From Chloroflexota bacterium (lineage in GTDB: Bacteria; Chloroflexota; Anaerolineae; UBA7937; JACPPX01): DNA of 19,450 nt. The stretch covers positions 1 through 19,450 of the forward strand of contig JACPPX010000084.1 in assembly GCA_016190785.1 (NCBI GenBank), written 5' to 3'. The position numbers and the translations under genes were made by a program. Below, piece by piece: positions 7,340 to 14,210 of the stretch; position 1 is the first letter of the stretch; every line of letters begins with the position of its first letter. The notes below the pieces were generated by a model. The model searched no databases. It was not told where the DNA came from and saw only the letters and a list, made by a program, of their open reading frames with translations.

Positions 7340-7699
7340 ATGCCCGTCCCTGGTCGGAGACAGGAGCGGCTCAATGAACTCCTCCACCAGGAGTTGAGCG
7401 AGCTTCTCTCCCGCACCAGCAAAGATCCGCGACTGCAAGGATTCACGGTCACTAGGGTTGAAACCACCGCCGACCTTCGCCAGGCGCGGGTCTATGTCAC
7501 CTTTCTCGGCACGGACGAGGAAAAGAAGGGGGCGCTGCAAGCCCTGGATCACGCCCGCGGCTTCCTGCGCAGCCAGTTGGCCTCCCGTCTCGAAATGCGC
7601 TTTGTCCCCGAGGTGAGCTTCCACCTTGATCCATCTCTGGAGCGGGGACAGCGGATCCTGGACCTCCTGCGGGGGATCGAATCCCAAGAGGGAAAGTGA
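7340..7699 (+). CDS. rbfA: 30S ribosome-binding factor RbfA
   Basis: RbfA binds immature 30S subunits near the 5' end of 16S rRNA and is needed for late maturation and cold growth. The 119-residue product has the expected KH-like fold: a first helix RRQERLNELLHQELSELL, a strand TVTRVETTADLRQARVYVT, a helix ALQALDHARGFLRSQLASRL and a last strand EVSFHLDPSLERGQRI. The length is near the family norm. ATG 7340 is preferred over the in-frame GTG 7334 because AGGGGGTG (7329-7336) is a suitable ribosome site for the ATG and overlaps the GTG. It lies 19 bases after infB, and its TGA stop overlaps the truB GTG start (GTGA), indicating coupled translation. Confidence 0.93.
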   Translation: MPVPGRRQERLNELLHQELSELLSRTSKDPRLQGFTVTRVETTADLRQARVYVTFLGTDEEKKGALQALDHARGFLRSQLASRLEMRFVPEVSFHLDPSLERGQRILDLLRGIESQEGK

Positions 7700-8688
7700 G
7701 TTTCCCCCCCTCGGCCCCCGAAATCCGACAGCCCTGTCCGGCTTGCGCTCGCTTTGGAAAACCCGCGGGAGATTTATCCCTGCTCGCAAGCATCGCAATC
7801 AATTCCCCAATTGGCATCCTCAACCTGGATAAGCCCCGCGGTTTGACCTCCCACGATGTCGTGGATCTGGTGCGCAAAGCCACAGGGGTAAAACGAGTCG
7901 GTCACTCTGGGGCGCTTGACCCTTTAGCCACGGGGGTGCTCCTTGTCCTCCTGGGAGCGGCCACACGCGTTGCCGAATTTTTGCTGGCCTCCCCGAAAGT
8001 CTATCGCGCTTCGGTCTATCTCGGCCGGGCCACGGATACTGATGATGCCGAAGGACGGGTGATCGCCGAGGGGGATATATCAGGAATAGACCAAAAACGA
8101 ATCGAGACCAGCTTGAACGAATTCCGCGGCCACATTCTACAAAAACCTCCTGTGTATTCTGCCCTCAAAAGAGAGGGGCAACCGTTATACAGGTTGGCTC
8201 GCAGGGGGGTGGAAGTTGAAACCGCACCGCGGGAGGTGGAGATATACCGACTGGAAATTAGAAATTGGCAACCTCCTATAGTAGACTTGGAAGTAGAATG
8301 CTCCTCCGGGACCTACATCCGCGCCCTGGCCCGCGACATTGGGGAGAAATTGGGATGCAGTGGCCACCTTGCCTCCCTAGTTCGCACCCGCATCGGCCGC
8401 TTCCCCTTAGAGGAGGCGGCAAGCCTAGCAGAAATCGAGGAAGCCTTCATCCATGGCACTTGGCGCGATTTGGTCCATCCCTTGGACGAAGCTTTGCTGG
8501 ACTTCGCCCCTCTGGTCCTCGACACACAGGCGGAAATGAGGATAAGCCTGGGGCAGGCCGTCTCCGGCGATGGACTTTTCCCACGCCAGGCAGATATGGT
8601 GCGGGCTTATTCTGCGGCTGGCCGGTTCCTGGCCCTATTGCGGCGAGGGAATGACGGACGGTGGCTTCCCCACAAGGTTTTCGCTTGA
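7696..8688 (+). CDS. truB: tRNA pseudouridine(55) synthase TruB
   Basis: TruB converts uridine 55 in the T-loop of tRNAs to pseudouridine. The core begins at about residue 39 with IGILNLDKPRGLTSHDVV and includes the catalytic motif GALDPLATGVL (72-82, catalytic Asp75), VYRASVYLGRATDT, KPPVYSALKREGQ and SSGTYIRALARDIG. A C-terminal segment may be a reduced PUA-like domain. The start is GTG 7696, overlapping the rbfA stop. No ATG, GTG or TTG lies in frame between there and the core, so the protein carries about 38 extra N-terminal residues including PCPAC, which is not usual for TruB. A non-canonical start (such as the ATT before GGC) is the alternative. The DHH-type nrnA gene often found between rbfA and truB is absent. 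Confidence 0.93.
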   Translation: MSFPPSAPEIRQPCPACARFGKPAGDLSLLASIAINSPIGILNLDKPRGLTSHDVVDLVRKATGVKRVGHSGALDPLATGVLLVLLGAATRVAEFLLASPKVYRASVYLGRATDTDDAEGRVIAEGDISGIDQKRIETSLNEFRGHILQKPPVYSALKREGQPLYRLARRGVEVETAPREVEIYRLEIRNWQPPIVDLEVECSSGTYIRALARDIGEKLGCSGHLASLVRTRIGRFPLEEAASLAEIEEAFIHGTWRDLVHPLDEALLDFAPLVLDTQAEMRISLGQAVSGDGLFPRQADMVRAYSAAGRFLALLRRGNDGRWLPHKVFA

Positions 8689-8693
8689 GCAAA

Positions 8694-9551
8694 ATGCAAC
8701 TCTTCAACAGTCTGGCCTCGGCCCAACTAGAACACCGTTCCGTGCTTTCTGTCGGTGTCTTCGATGGGGTACATCTTGGCCACCAGCACCTTTTTGGCAC
8801 AATTAGAGATATTGCCCGAGCCCGAGATCTCCTTGCCGGGGCGGTGGCTCTTGACCCTCACCCCCGGGAAATACTCAAGCCAGAGTTGCCGATGTATTAC
8901 CTGACCACCGCCGAGGAGCGGATTGAACTTTTGGAAAAACTAGGCCTGGATTTTCTGGTGATGCAGCCGTTCAGCCTTGAATTTTCTCACACCACTGCCC
9001 GGCAGTTCGTTAGCCTAATGCGCCACAACCTTGGGATGGAAGTGCTGGTGGCTGGGCCCGATTTTGCCCTGGGCCACGACCGGGAGGGGGATTTACCCAC
9101 CCTCACTCGCATGGGCGAGGAAATGGGCTTTGAGGTAGAGGTCGTTGAACCGCTGGAGATGGAGGGAGTCCCGGTGCGCTCCACCATCATCCGCAGCCTG
9201 ATCCAAGAAGGGTTTATGCCCCAAGCCAATCACTTGTTGGGTCGGCCATTTACTATCGCGAGTCAGGCGAGTCCGGCTTATAGTAACAAAGTCAATATTA
9301 AAGTGAGAGAGAAGCAAATTCTCCCGCCACAAGGAACCTATTCCGCTCGTTTAGTTTTGAGGGGGTCGAGGATTCCCGCAGAAGTTAGAATAGGAGTCAC
9401 GGGGGGGGAAGAGCATAAGATCGAATTCGAACTGCAAAGGGGAGCAGAGGTCAATTTAGGCAGGGAAATAAAAGTGGAGATAATGGAGTGCCTCTCCCCC
9501 AAACTTGGCGCAGTGAACCTAGCCGAATTTGCGGCAAGAATGAGAAAGTAA
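8694..9551 (+). CDS. ribF: RibF-type FAD synthetase with degenerate riboflavin-kinase domain
   Basis: RibF normally makes FMN (C-terminal kinase) and FAD (N-terminal adenylyltransferase) from riboflavin. The N-terminal domain here is intact: GVFDGVHLGH (21-30), a DPHP motif (54-57), GPDFALGHDREGD (121-133) and VRSTIIRSLI (161-170). After LLGRPF (181-186) the riboflavin-kinase domain should show a 'GxxLGFPTAN' nucleotide/metal loop, but the sequence reads ASQASPAYSNKVNIKVREK, without Gly-rich loop, PTAN or the Thr/Asn ligands. The remaining hundred residues keep a beta-barrel-like pattern. The predicted role is FMN adenylylation only; FMN would have to come from another kinase. ATG 8694 is chosen to fit the family N-terminus; TTG 8685 (overlapping the truB stop) and GTG 8661 are alternatives. 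Confidence 0.85.
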   Translation: MQLFNSLASAQLEHRSVLSVGVFDGVHLGHQHLFGTIRDIARARDLLAGAVALDPHPREILKPELPMYYLTTAEERIELLEKLGLDFLVMQPFSLEFSHTTARQFVSLMRHNLGMEVLVAGPDFALGHDREGDLPTLTRMGEEMGFEVEVVEPLEMEGVPVRSTIIRSLIQEGFMPQANHLLGRPFTIASQASPAYSNKVNIKVREKQILPPQGTYSARLVLRGSRIPAEVRIGVTGGEEHKIEFELQRGAEVNLGREIKVEIMECLSPKLGAVNLAEFAARMRK

Positions 9552-9555
9552 ACCC

Positions 9556-9653
9556 GTGACCAGGGAAGAACCACCTCGCTATCAAGAGTTAGAACACACC
9601 GCGGATATGGCCATCCAGGTCTGAGGGGTCGGACTGCGCTTTGGAGTATCGCA
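9556..9653 (+). pseudogene. Archease 5' remnant interrupted by a stop codon
   Basis: Reading from GTG 9556, the frame gives VTREEPPRYQELEHTADMAIQV and then TGA (9622-9624). The intact archease at 10384 reads RFQELEHTADLAIRVWG at its start, so the TGA falls exactly where the intact copy has TGG (Trp20). After the stop, GVGLRFG can still be loosely aligned with GKDLPELF. At the DNA level about 34 of 45 positions match across the best block, so the two copies are old relatives rather than a recent copy. The remnant ends where the lipoprotein gene begins; that gene's ribosome site (GGAG, 9642-9645) lies within it. I infer a former archease gene directly after ribF, now broken. Confidence 0.7.
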
Positions 9654-10352
9654 ATGAGAAGTTTCTTTCTTTTGTTAGGTATTTTCTTGGCTGTGGCCTT
9701 GGCTGGATGTACATCACTGAAAAGTGATGATAATGCACAAAGTTATTACCAGTATAACCAAGAATTGCCTTTGAGTGTCGGCAACTACTGGACTTATAGA
9801 GTGACCCGTTACGAGGGCTTCAACCCCAATGATATGATGACAGCAACTTCTATGATCACGGATACAATCATTGGCATTGAAGTCAAAGAAGAATTCTTCA
9901 TAGCCACCGTGCAAAGCGTGCAGTCGGAAGAAGTTCTCGTCGAGGTGCGAGGTAAGTATCCTGTGGCTAATGCACTCAGGACGGCAACTACCACAAACTA
10001 CTGGTTGATTGTGGATGGCAATCGCGTACTGCGGCAAGATGACCGGTTGGACCTTTCGGATCTCCAAACCCGAGTGCTCGTCGAGTTCGTCTTCCCGGTT
10101 ATCCTGAATAGCGAATGGTCAATCTTTAATGCAAAGGACGCCCCCCTGAATCGTAAAGTGGCAAGCATAGGCTCGATAACTGTGCCTGCTGGCGAGTTCA
10201 CTGACTGTTTCTTTCTTGAAACGGGGGCTTTTGCCGGAACGACTATTGAGGATTGGTTTTGCCCCGGAATAGGGCTGGTGTGGAACAATTCTGAACATCA
10301 TGGAACACCGTATGGCGGCAGAACGGAACTCGTGAGTTACAGGGTCAAGTAA
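9654..10352 (+). CDS. Predicted lipoprotein, unknown function
   Basis: The 232-residue product has a clear lipoprotein signal: a hydrophobic core (residues 4-16) and lipobox LAGC with Cys19. The mature protein begins with a polar Tyr/Gln-rich spacer, then LPLSVGNYWTYRVTRYEG, an opening common to a loose group of secreted proteins of unknown function whose first strand reads 'xxGNxWxY'. Later segments are beta-rich, ending in a VPAGEFTDCFFLET strand, EDWFCPGIGLVW and a last strand TELVSYRVK. That 'apaGxfxdc...yapGvGlV' pattern is typical of the same group. It starts at ATG 9654 with GGAG eight bases upstream. The codons are AT-richer than in the neighbouring archease and rtcB. It lies between an archease remnant and the intact archease, so it looks like an insertion into the operon. 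Confidence 0.7.
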   Translation: MRSFFLLLGIFLAVALAGCTSLKSDDNAQSYYQYNQELPLSVGNYWTYRVTRYEGFNPNDMMTATSMITDTIIGIEVKEEFFIATVQSVQSEEVLVEVRGKYPVANALRTATTTNYWLIVDGNRVLRQDDRLDLSDLQTRVLVEFVFPVILNSEWSIFNAKDAPLNRKVASIGSITVPAGEFTDCFFLETGAFAGTTIEDWFCPGIGLVWNNSEHHGTPYGGRTELVSYRVK

Positions 10353-10383
10353 CCGCCTAAAGAGAGCTTGCCGCCGACCGCAG

Positions 10384-10806
10384 ATGGGAAAAGCACGCTT
10401 CCAAGAACTGGAGCACACCGCGGATCTCGCCATCCGCGTGTGGGGCAAGGACCTGCCCGAACTCTTCGCCAATGCCGCCTACGGCATGTTCAGCCTGATG
10501 GTGGAGGTGGATAAACTGGGCACCGAGGCGGAGCATATAGTTTCTTTGCAGGCGGTGGATAGGGAGGCATTACTGGTTGACTGGCTTAGCGAACTCTTGA
10601 CCCTCCACGACACCCACCGCCAAGCCTACCGTGAGTTCCTGATCCGCAATCTCTTTCTCGACGAAGAGGGGGCCAAATTGGAGGCCATCGCTCTCGGAGG
10701 GAAAATAGAGGGGGTCAAAATCGTAATCAAGGGCGTGACCTACCACGACCTGCACATAGAAGAAACCCCACAGGGTTACACCACCGCCCTGGTTTTCGAT
10801 ATATAA
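10384..10806 (+). CDS. Archease (RtcB ligase cofactor protein)
   Basis: Archease activates the RNA ligase RtcB by speeding guanylylation and enabling multiple turnover. The 140-residue product has the full family pattern: ELEHTADLAIRVWG (8-21) with the metal-binding Asp14, a LFANAAYGMFSLM helix, EALLVDWLSELLTLHDTH in the middle, IKGVTYHDLHIEE (134-residue region), and a C-terminal LVFDI whose Asp139 is the expected second metal ligand. The length matches the family. It starts at ATG 10384 with no good ribosome site upstream, unlike most genes here, which fits with a rearranged upstream junction. rtcB follows after 19 bases, and the pair almost certainly acts together in RNA repair or tRNA splicing-type ligation. 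Confidence 0.93.
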   Translation: MGKARFQELEHTADLAIRVWGKDLPELFANAAYGMFSLMVEVDKLGTEAEHIVSLQAVDREALLVDWLSELLTLHDTHRQAYREFLIRNLFLDEEGAKLEAIALGGKIEGVKIVIKGVTYHDLHIEETPQGYTTALVFDI

Positions 10807-10825
10807 TGTAGATAGAAAGGCTAAT

Positions 10826-12274
10826 ATGATTCGCCGCGAAGACATCAAAAAGATCGGCCCCTACCTCTACGAGATCCCTGCTTCCCACCGCGGGGATATG
10901 CGGGTTCCGGCCCGCATCTATGCCGACGAAGAAATCCTGGAGGATACCCTTGGCGACCGCTCCCTGGAGCAGTTAATCAACACCGCCACCCTCCCCGGGA
11001 CGGTTCGCTACACCCTGGCTATGCCCGATATCCATCAGGGCTACGGCTTCCCCATCGGCGGGGTGGCCGCCACCCGTCTCCCCGACGGGGTAATCTCCCC
11101 GGGAGGGATCGGCTATGACATCAACTGCGGGGTGCGGGTCCTGGCTTCCAACCTGACTAAAGACGAGGTCATGCCCTATATCCGCAACCTGGTGGAGTCT
11201 ATGTATCGCCATGTCCCCAGCGGGCTGGGCGCCGGCGGGCTGAAAGTCTCGGTGGCGGAGTTGGACGAGGTGGCGACCCGCGGCGGGAAATGGGTGGTGG
11301 ATAAAGGGTATGTCCCCAAAGAGGATTTGGAGCGCACCGAAGAGTTTGGGCACATTCCCGGCGCCGACCCCTCTAAAGTTAGTAACCATGCCAAGGATCG
11401 AGGCCGGCAGCAACTCGGCTCTCTGGGCTCCGGCAACCACTTTTTGGAGATCGACGAAATCGAAGAAATATACTGGCCGGAGGCGGCGGAGGCCTTTGGC
11501 CTCAACCAAGGCCATATCGCGGTCCAGATCCACTGCGGCTCCCGCGGCTACGGCCACCAGGTGTGCACCGATTATGTGCGCAGTATGCAGGGGTCATTGA
11601 AGAAATACGGGATTGAACTCCCCGACCGGGAACTGGTCTGTGTCCCCTTTAACTCTCCAGAAGGTCAATCCTATTTTGCGGCTATGGCCTGTGCCGCCAA
11701 CTTTGCCTTTGCCAACCGCCTGCGCATCGCCCACGGGATCCGCCAGGCCTTTGAAGAAGTCCTCTCCAGCAAGATTCCTGGATGGGAACTGCACTCGGTA
11801 TACGACATTGCCCACAACATCGGCAAACTGGAAGAGCACGAGGTGGATGGCAAAAAAGTCAAAGTCTGCGTGCACCGCAAAGGGGCTACCCGCGCCTTTG
11901 GCCCCGGCTTCGAAGGGCTGCCTAAAGAGTATCAGCCCCTGGGCCAGCCGGTTTTGGTCCCGGGCTCGATGGGCACCCATTCCTTCATCCTGGCCGGGAC
12001 GGAAGGCTCGATGAAAATGACCTTCGGCTCCACCTGCCACGGCGCCGGCCGGACCATGAGTCGGGCCGAAGCCAAGCGCAAGATACACGGTAAAGAGTTA
12101 GAGAAGCAATTGGAGACCCAGGGGATTGCGGTCAAAGCCGGGAGCTGGGCCGGGCTGGCAGAAGAAGCGCCTTTCGCTTACAAAGATGTAGAACGGGTGA
12201 CGGACATCGTGGACAAAGCAGGCATTGCCCGCAAAGTGGCTAAACTGCGGCCCATCGGAGTAATGAAAGGCTAA
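10826..12274 (+). CDS. rtcB: RNA-splicing ligase RtcB
   Basis: RtcB joins RNA ends carrying 2',3'-cyclic or 3'-phosphate to 5'-OH ends, using GTP and Mn2+. The 482-residue product has all family landmarks in order: PGGIGYDINCGVR (92-104, metal ligands Asp98 and Cys101), LGSLGSGNHFLEI (198-209, His205), VQIHCGSRGYGHQ (233-245, His236), YDIAHNIGK (326-334, His330), VHRKGATRAFGPG (349-361), GSMGTHSFILAGT (380-392) and GSTCHGAGR (401-409). His405 of the last motif corresponds to the histidine that becomes GMP-linked. The length is typical of the archaeal/bacterial archease-dependent type. ATG 10826 is preceded by AAAGG at a suitable distance. It is the partner of the archease gene just upstream. 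Confidence 0.97.
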   Translation: MIRREDIKKIGPYLYEIPASHRGDMRVPARIYADEEILEDTLGDRSLEQLINTATLPGTVRYTLAMPDIHQGYGFPIGGVAATRLPDGVISPGGIGYDINCGVRVLASNLTKDEVMPYIRNLVESMYRHVPSGLGAGGLKVSVAELDEVATRGGKWVVDKGYVPKEDLERTEEFGHIPGADPSKVSNHAKDRGRQQLGSLGSGNHFLEIDEIEEIYWPEAAEAFGLNQGHIAVQIHCGSRGYGHQVCTDYVRSMQGSLKKYGIELPDRELVCVPFNSPEGQSYFAAMACAANFAFANRLRIAHGIRQAFEEVLSSKIPGWELHSVYDIAHNIGKLEEHEVDGKKVKVCVHRKGATRAFGPGFEGLPKEYQPLGQPVLVPGSMGTHSFILAGTEGSMKMTFGSTCHGAGRTMSRAEAKRKIHGKELEKQLETQGIAVKAGSWAGLAEEAPFAYKDVERVTDIVDKAGIARKVAKLRPIGVMKG

Positions 12275-12282
12275 TGTAGGGG

Positions 12283-12299
12283 TCCCGACAAGGTCGGGA
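12283..12299. repeat. Small palindrome after rtcB
   Basis: TCCCGAC (12283-12289) and GTCGGGA (12293-12299) form a 7-bp stem with a three-base loop, nine bases after the rtcB stop. There is no T-tract right behind it. The CCCGAC/GTCGGG core recurs in the palindromes at 13571 and 14227, so this is more likely a REP-like intergenic element than a dedicated terminator. Confidence 0.5.
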
Positions 12300-12326
12300 T
12301 GCCCGCCCGCAATTTTGGGAGGTGGA

Positions 12327-12773
12327 ATGCGATTTGGGTTTATAGCGATGGCGGCGACTTTCGCTACTTTGCTCCTTGCCTGCCAGCCCGCCACGCCGCC
12401 TTCGCTAGGCGGCGATTTGGTGCTTGAATATCACCGCAGCGGTGGGTTTGTGGGCAGCGACGAACAATGGCTGATTTATGGCGATGGCCGGGTAGTGTAT
12501 CGCGACCTTATCGCCGAGACCGAGGAAGAAATCCGGGTCTCCGCCGATGCCGTGGCAGATCTCGTTGCCCTGATGGAGAGCGAAGGCTTCTTCTCCTTCC
12601 AGGACTCCTATCTCCCCGATGACACCTGCTGTGATCGCTTTATCTATGAGATCACCCTTCACTACCAGGGGCAAAGCAAAACCGTCACCACCATTGACGC
12701 CGCGGAGGGAGAGCCGGAGGGGCTAGGGAGGATTCTCGCCGAATTAAATCGCTTGCTCGGTGAGATAATGTAG
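12327..12773 (+). CDS. Predicted lipoprotein with an emfourin-like domain
   Basis: The 148-residue protein starts at ATG 12327 with GGGAGGTGG right upstream (an earlier in-frame TTG at 12315 would lie before that site). A signal peptide ends in the lipobox LLAC with Cys19. The mature domain reads LEYHRSGGFVG, a short strand WLIYGDGRVVYRD, a helix DAVADLVALMESEGFFSF, a DRFIYEITLHYQGQ strand pair and a final helix LGRILAELNRLL. This layout resembles emfourin-type small domains (beta-strand 'RSGGFAG', 'D.F.Y.l', terminal helix), which inhibit M4 metalloproteases such as protealysin. No M4 protease is in the window, so the inhibitor role is only a suggestion. A pair of adjacent Cys (in DDTCCDRF) may matter for folding or metal binding. 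Confidence 0.65.
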   Translation: MRFGFIAMAATFATLLLACQPATPPSLGGDLVLEYHRSGGFVGSDEQWLIYGDGRVVYRDLIAETEEEIRVSADAVADLVALMESEGFFSFQDSYLPDDTCCDRFIYEITLHYQGQSKTVTTIDAAEGEPEGLGRILAELNRLLGEIM

Positions 12774-12793
12774 CGTCGCCCTTGAGGGCGACG
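12774..12793 (+). terminator. Hairpin directly after the emfourin-like gene
   Basis: CGTCGCCC (12774-12781) and GGGCGACG (12786-12793) make a perfect 8-bp GC-rich stem with loop TTGA, starting one base past the lipoprotein stop codon. ATTCTTTC follows, and this can also form a second small hairpin (GATTCT/AGAATC). It may act as a weak terminator or belong to the REP-like elements of this region; the T-tract is poor. Confidence 0.4.
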
Positions 12794-12833
12794 ATTCTTT
12801 CAGAATCCTGATATCCAGTATGGAGGCAAGGAG

Positions 12834-13559
12834 ATGTTCACCTGGGAGAACACTTGGAAAGAAATTGAAGATTCTGATACCACAATTGCGGTAGTACCCA
12901 TTGGCTCTACTGAACAGCACGGCACCAATCTGCCCCTGGCTTCGGATTCTATCATCACCGCCAGGGTGGCAGAAGCCCTCGCCGATAGTTTGAACGCTTA
13001 CCTGACCCCTATTATCCCTATCGGCACATCGCCCGAGCACATGTCATTTCGAGGCACCTTGACTCTCACTGACGACACGCTGAAAGCTGTGCTCACCGAC
13101 ATCATCCATTCGCTGACGAAGAGCGGCTTTAAAACGATTATCGTCGTCTCACTGCACGGCGGAAATTATGTCCTTTGGTCGTACTTCATCTCCCAATTAG
13201 GCAAGCAATTCCCCAATGCCAGTCTCTTGGTGGCTGACCTTCAACATGCTTGGGATGAGGCTTACAAAGGAGCGGGGTTCACCACCCCTAGCATGCACGC
13301 AGATGAATGTGAGGCATCGCTTATTGCCTCTCTACGCTCAGACTTGGTAGGACCTCATGCGATAGATTTCCCCAATCCTAAAGACCAGCTGAAGGGCGCC
13401 CGTCTAGATCCGGTGGGTTTCCCTTTGGATGTGCGGGAAGTGTCCCCTTGGGGTGCGCTGGGAGAGCCATCGAAGGGAAGCCGGGAAAAGGGGGATTTAT
13501 TCTGGGAAGTTTTCCTTAGAATCGCTGTGCAAGATGTTAGGAGGCAAGCAGGATTGTGA
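12834..13559 (+). CDS. Creatininase family metal-dependent amidohydrolase
   Basis: The creatininase superfamily comprises binuclear-metal amidohydrolases, including creatininase, FAPy deformylases and the mycofactocin peptidase MftE. The 241-residue product has the hallmark PIGSTEQHGTNLPLASD (22-38) with candidate ligands Glu27, His29 and Asp38, IGTSPEHMSFRGTLTL (63-78), SLHGGN (106-111, His108) and a MHADECEAS segment (154-162) where the family has 'HAGxxETS', supplying Glu160. The Asp-Glu-Cys in place of the usual 'GxxET' suggests a divergent subfamily, so the substrate cannot be given. No mycofactocin genes are nearby. ATG 12834 is preceded by GGAGG (12822-12826) and AAGGAG. It stands alone, with palindromes on both sides. 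Confidence 0.85.
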   Translation: MFTWENTWKEIEDSDTTIAVVPIGSTEQHGTNLPLASDSIITARVAEALADSLNAYLTPIIPIGTSPEHMSFRGTLTLTDDTLKAVLTDIIHSLTKSGFKTIIVVSLHGGNYVLWSYFISQLGKQFPNASLLVADLQHAWDEAYKGAGFTTPSMHADECEASLIASLRSDLVGPHAIDFPNPKDQLKGARLDPVGFPLDVREVSPWGALGEPSKGSREKGDLFWEVFLRIAVQDVRRQAGL

Positions 13560-13570
13560 GGTAATCAACG

Positions 13571-13588
13571 GTCGGGCTGAAGCCCGAC
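13571..13588. repeat. REP-like palindrome after the creatininase-family gene
   Basis: GTCGGGC (13571-13577), loop TGAA, GCCCGAC (13582-13588): a perfect 7-bp stem with a tetraloop. It shares the GTCGGG/CCCGAC core with elements at 12283 and 14227. It lies in a short convergent gap between two genes. Confidence 0.5.
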
Positions 13589-13604
13589 GCCACCAAACAA
13601 AATC

Positions 13605-13635
13605 GGGAGGCCACCAGTGCCTCCCCTACATTTTT
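13605..13635 (+). terminator. Intrinsic terminator for the creatininase-family gene
   Basis: GGGAGGC (13605-13611) and GCCTCCC (13619-13625) form a 7-bp stem with a seven-base loop, followed after CTACA by a TTTTT run (13631-13635). It sits between convergent genes ending at 13559 (plus) and 13654 (minus), the right place for a terminator. The T-run is six bases from the stem, a little far, so efficiency is uncertain. Confidence 0.5.
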
Positions 13636-13653
13636 ATGAAAACGCCTCGCAAC

Positions 13654-14205
13654 CTACAGCCCCAAATCCCCCGCCACCCCCTTCATCGCCTCCAGACACA
13701 CGCCGGTGAACTCCTCCAGTTCCATCCCCAGTTCGCTACAAGTGAGGATCTGCTCCCGACGCGCACCTTTGGCAAAGGACTTCTCCTTGAAGCGCTTAAG
13801 GATAAATTGCGTGTCCAGCGGAGCCAGTTTTTTCTCCGGATGCACCAGGGCGGCGGCGGTGATCAACCCGGTCAATTCGTCACAAGCGTAAATTGCCTTT
13901 TTGAGCTTAGTGTCGCGGGGCACCCCCAGGGCCTCGTTGTGGGCCATTACCCCCTCAATGATTACTTCATCCACGCCGCGCTCCCTTAGCATATCGGCCA
14001 TCACCCGTCCGTGCCGCACCGAGTCGTGGCCGGTGATCTCATAATCGGCATCGTGCAGAAGCCCTACCAGCCCCCAAGTCTCCTCATCCTCCCCGAAGCG
14101 CCGCGCCAGGGCGCGCATCACCGCCTCCACCGCCAAGTGATGCTTCACCAGGTTGGGGTTCTTGATCAGGCTCTGGACCAGTTGCAGTGCTTCCTCGCGA
14201 GTCAT
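13654..14205 (-). CDS. HD-domain phosphohydrolase
   Basis: The 183-residue protein is a single HD domain. Visible ligands are His22 or His23 (KHHLAVEAVM), the His51-Asp52 pair (GLLHDADYE), His65 (VRHGRVMADML), His89 (GVMAHNEA) and Asp109 (YACDELTGL), as in HDIG-type metal phosphohydrolases that act on nucleotides or cyclic nucleotides. It is a stand-alone form of the type annotated 'HDIG domain-containing' or 'hydrolase' in many bacteria; the substrate is not predictable. A long insertion or tail after 125 ends in a helical segment with a Cys. It starts at ATG 14205 with AGGA about nine bases before. It is transcribed alone on the minus strand, downstream of the sdh operon terminator. Confidence 0.85.
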   Translation of the reverse strand: MTREEALQLVQSLIKNPNLVKHHLAVEAVMRALARRFGEDEETWGLVGLLHDADYEITGHDSVRHGRVMADMLRERGVDEVIIEGVMAHNEALGVPRDTKLKKAIYACDELTGLITAAALVHPEKKLAPLDTQFILKRFKEKSFAKGARREQILTCSELGMELEEFTGVCLEAMKGVAGDLGL

Positions 14206-14210
14206 CCCTA

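Noticed and set aside
9622..9624. TGA in the archease-like frame as a selenocysteine codon or programmed readthrough
   Set aside because: The homologous position is Trp, the frame hits further TGA stops within 30 bases, and no SECIS-like hairpin was seen; decay is simpler.
13429..13989. Plus-strand open frame spanning the end of the creatininase-family gene and the HD gene
   Set aside because: It crosses a terminator-like hairpin and two well-supported genes, and the translation is featureless.
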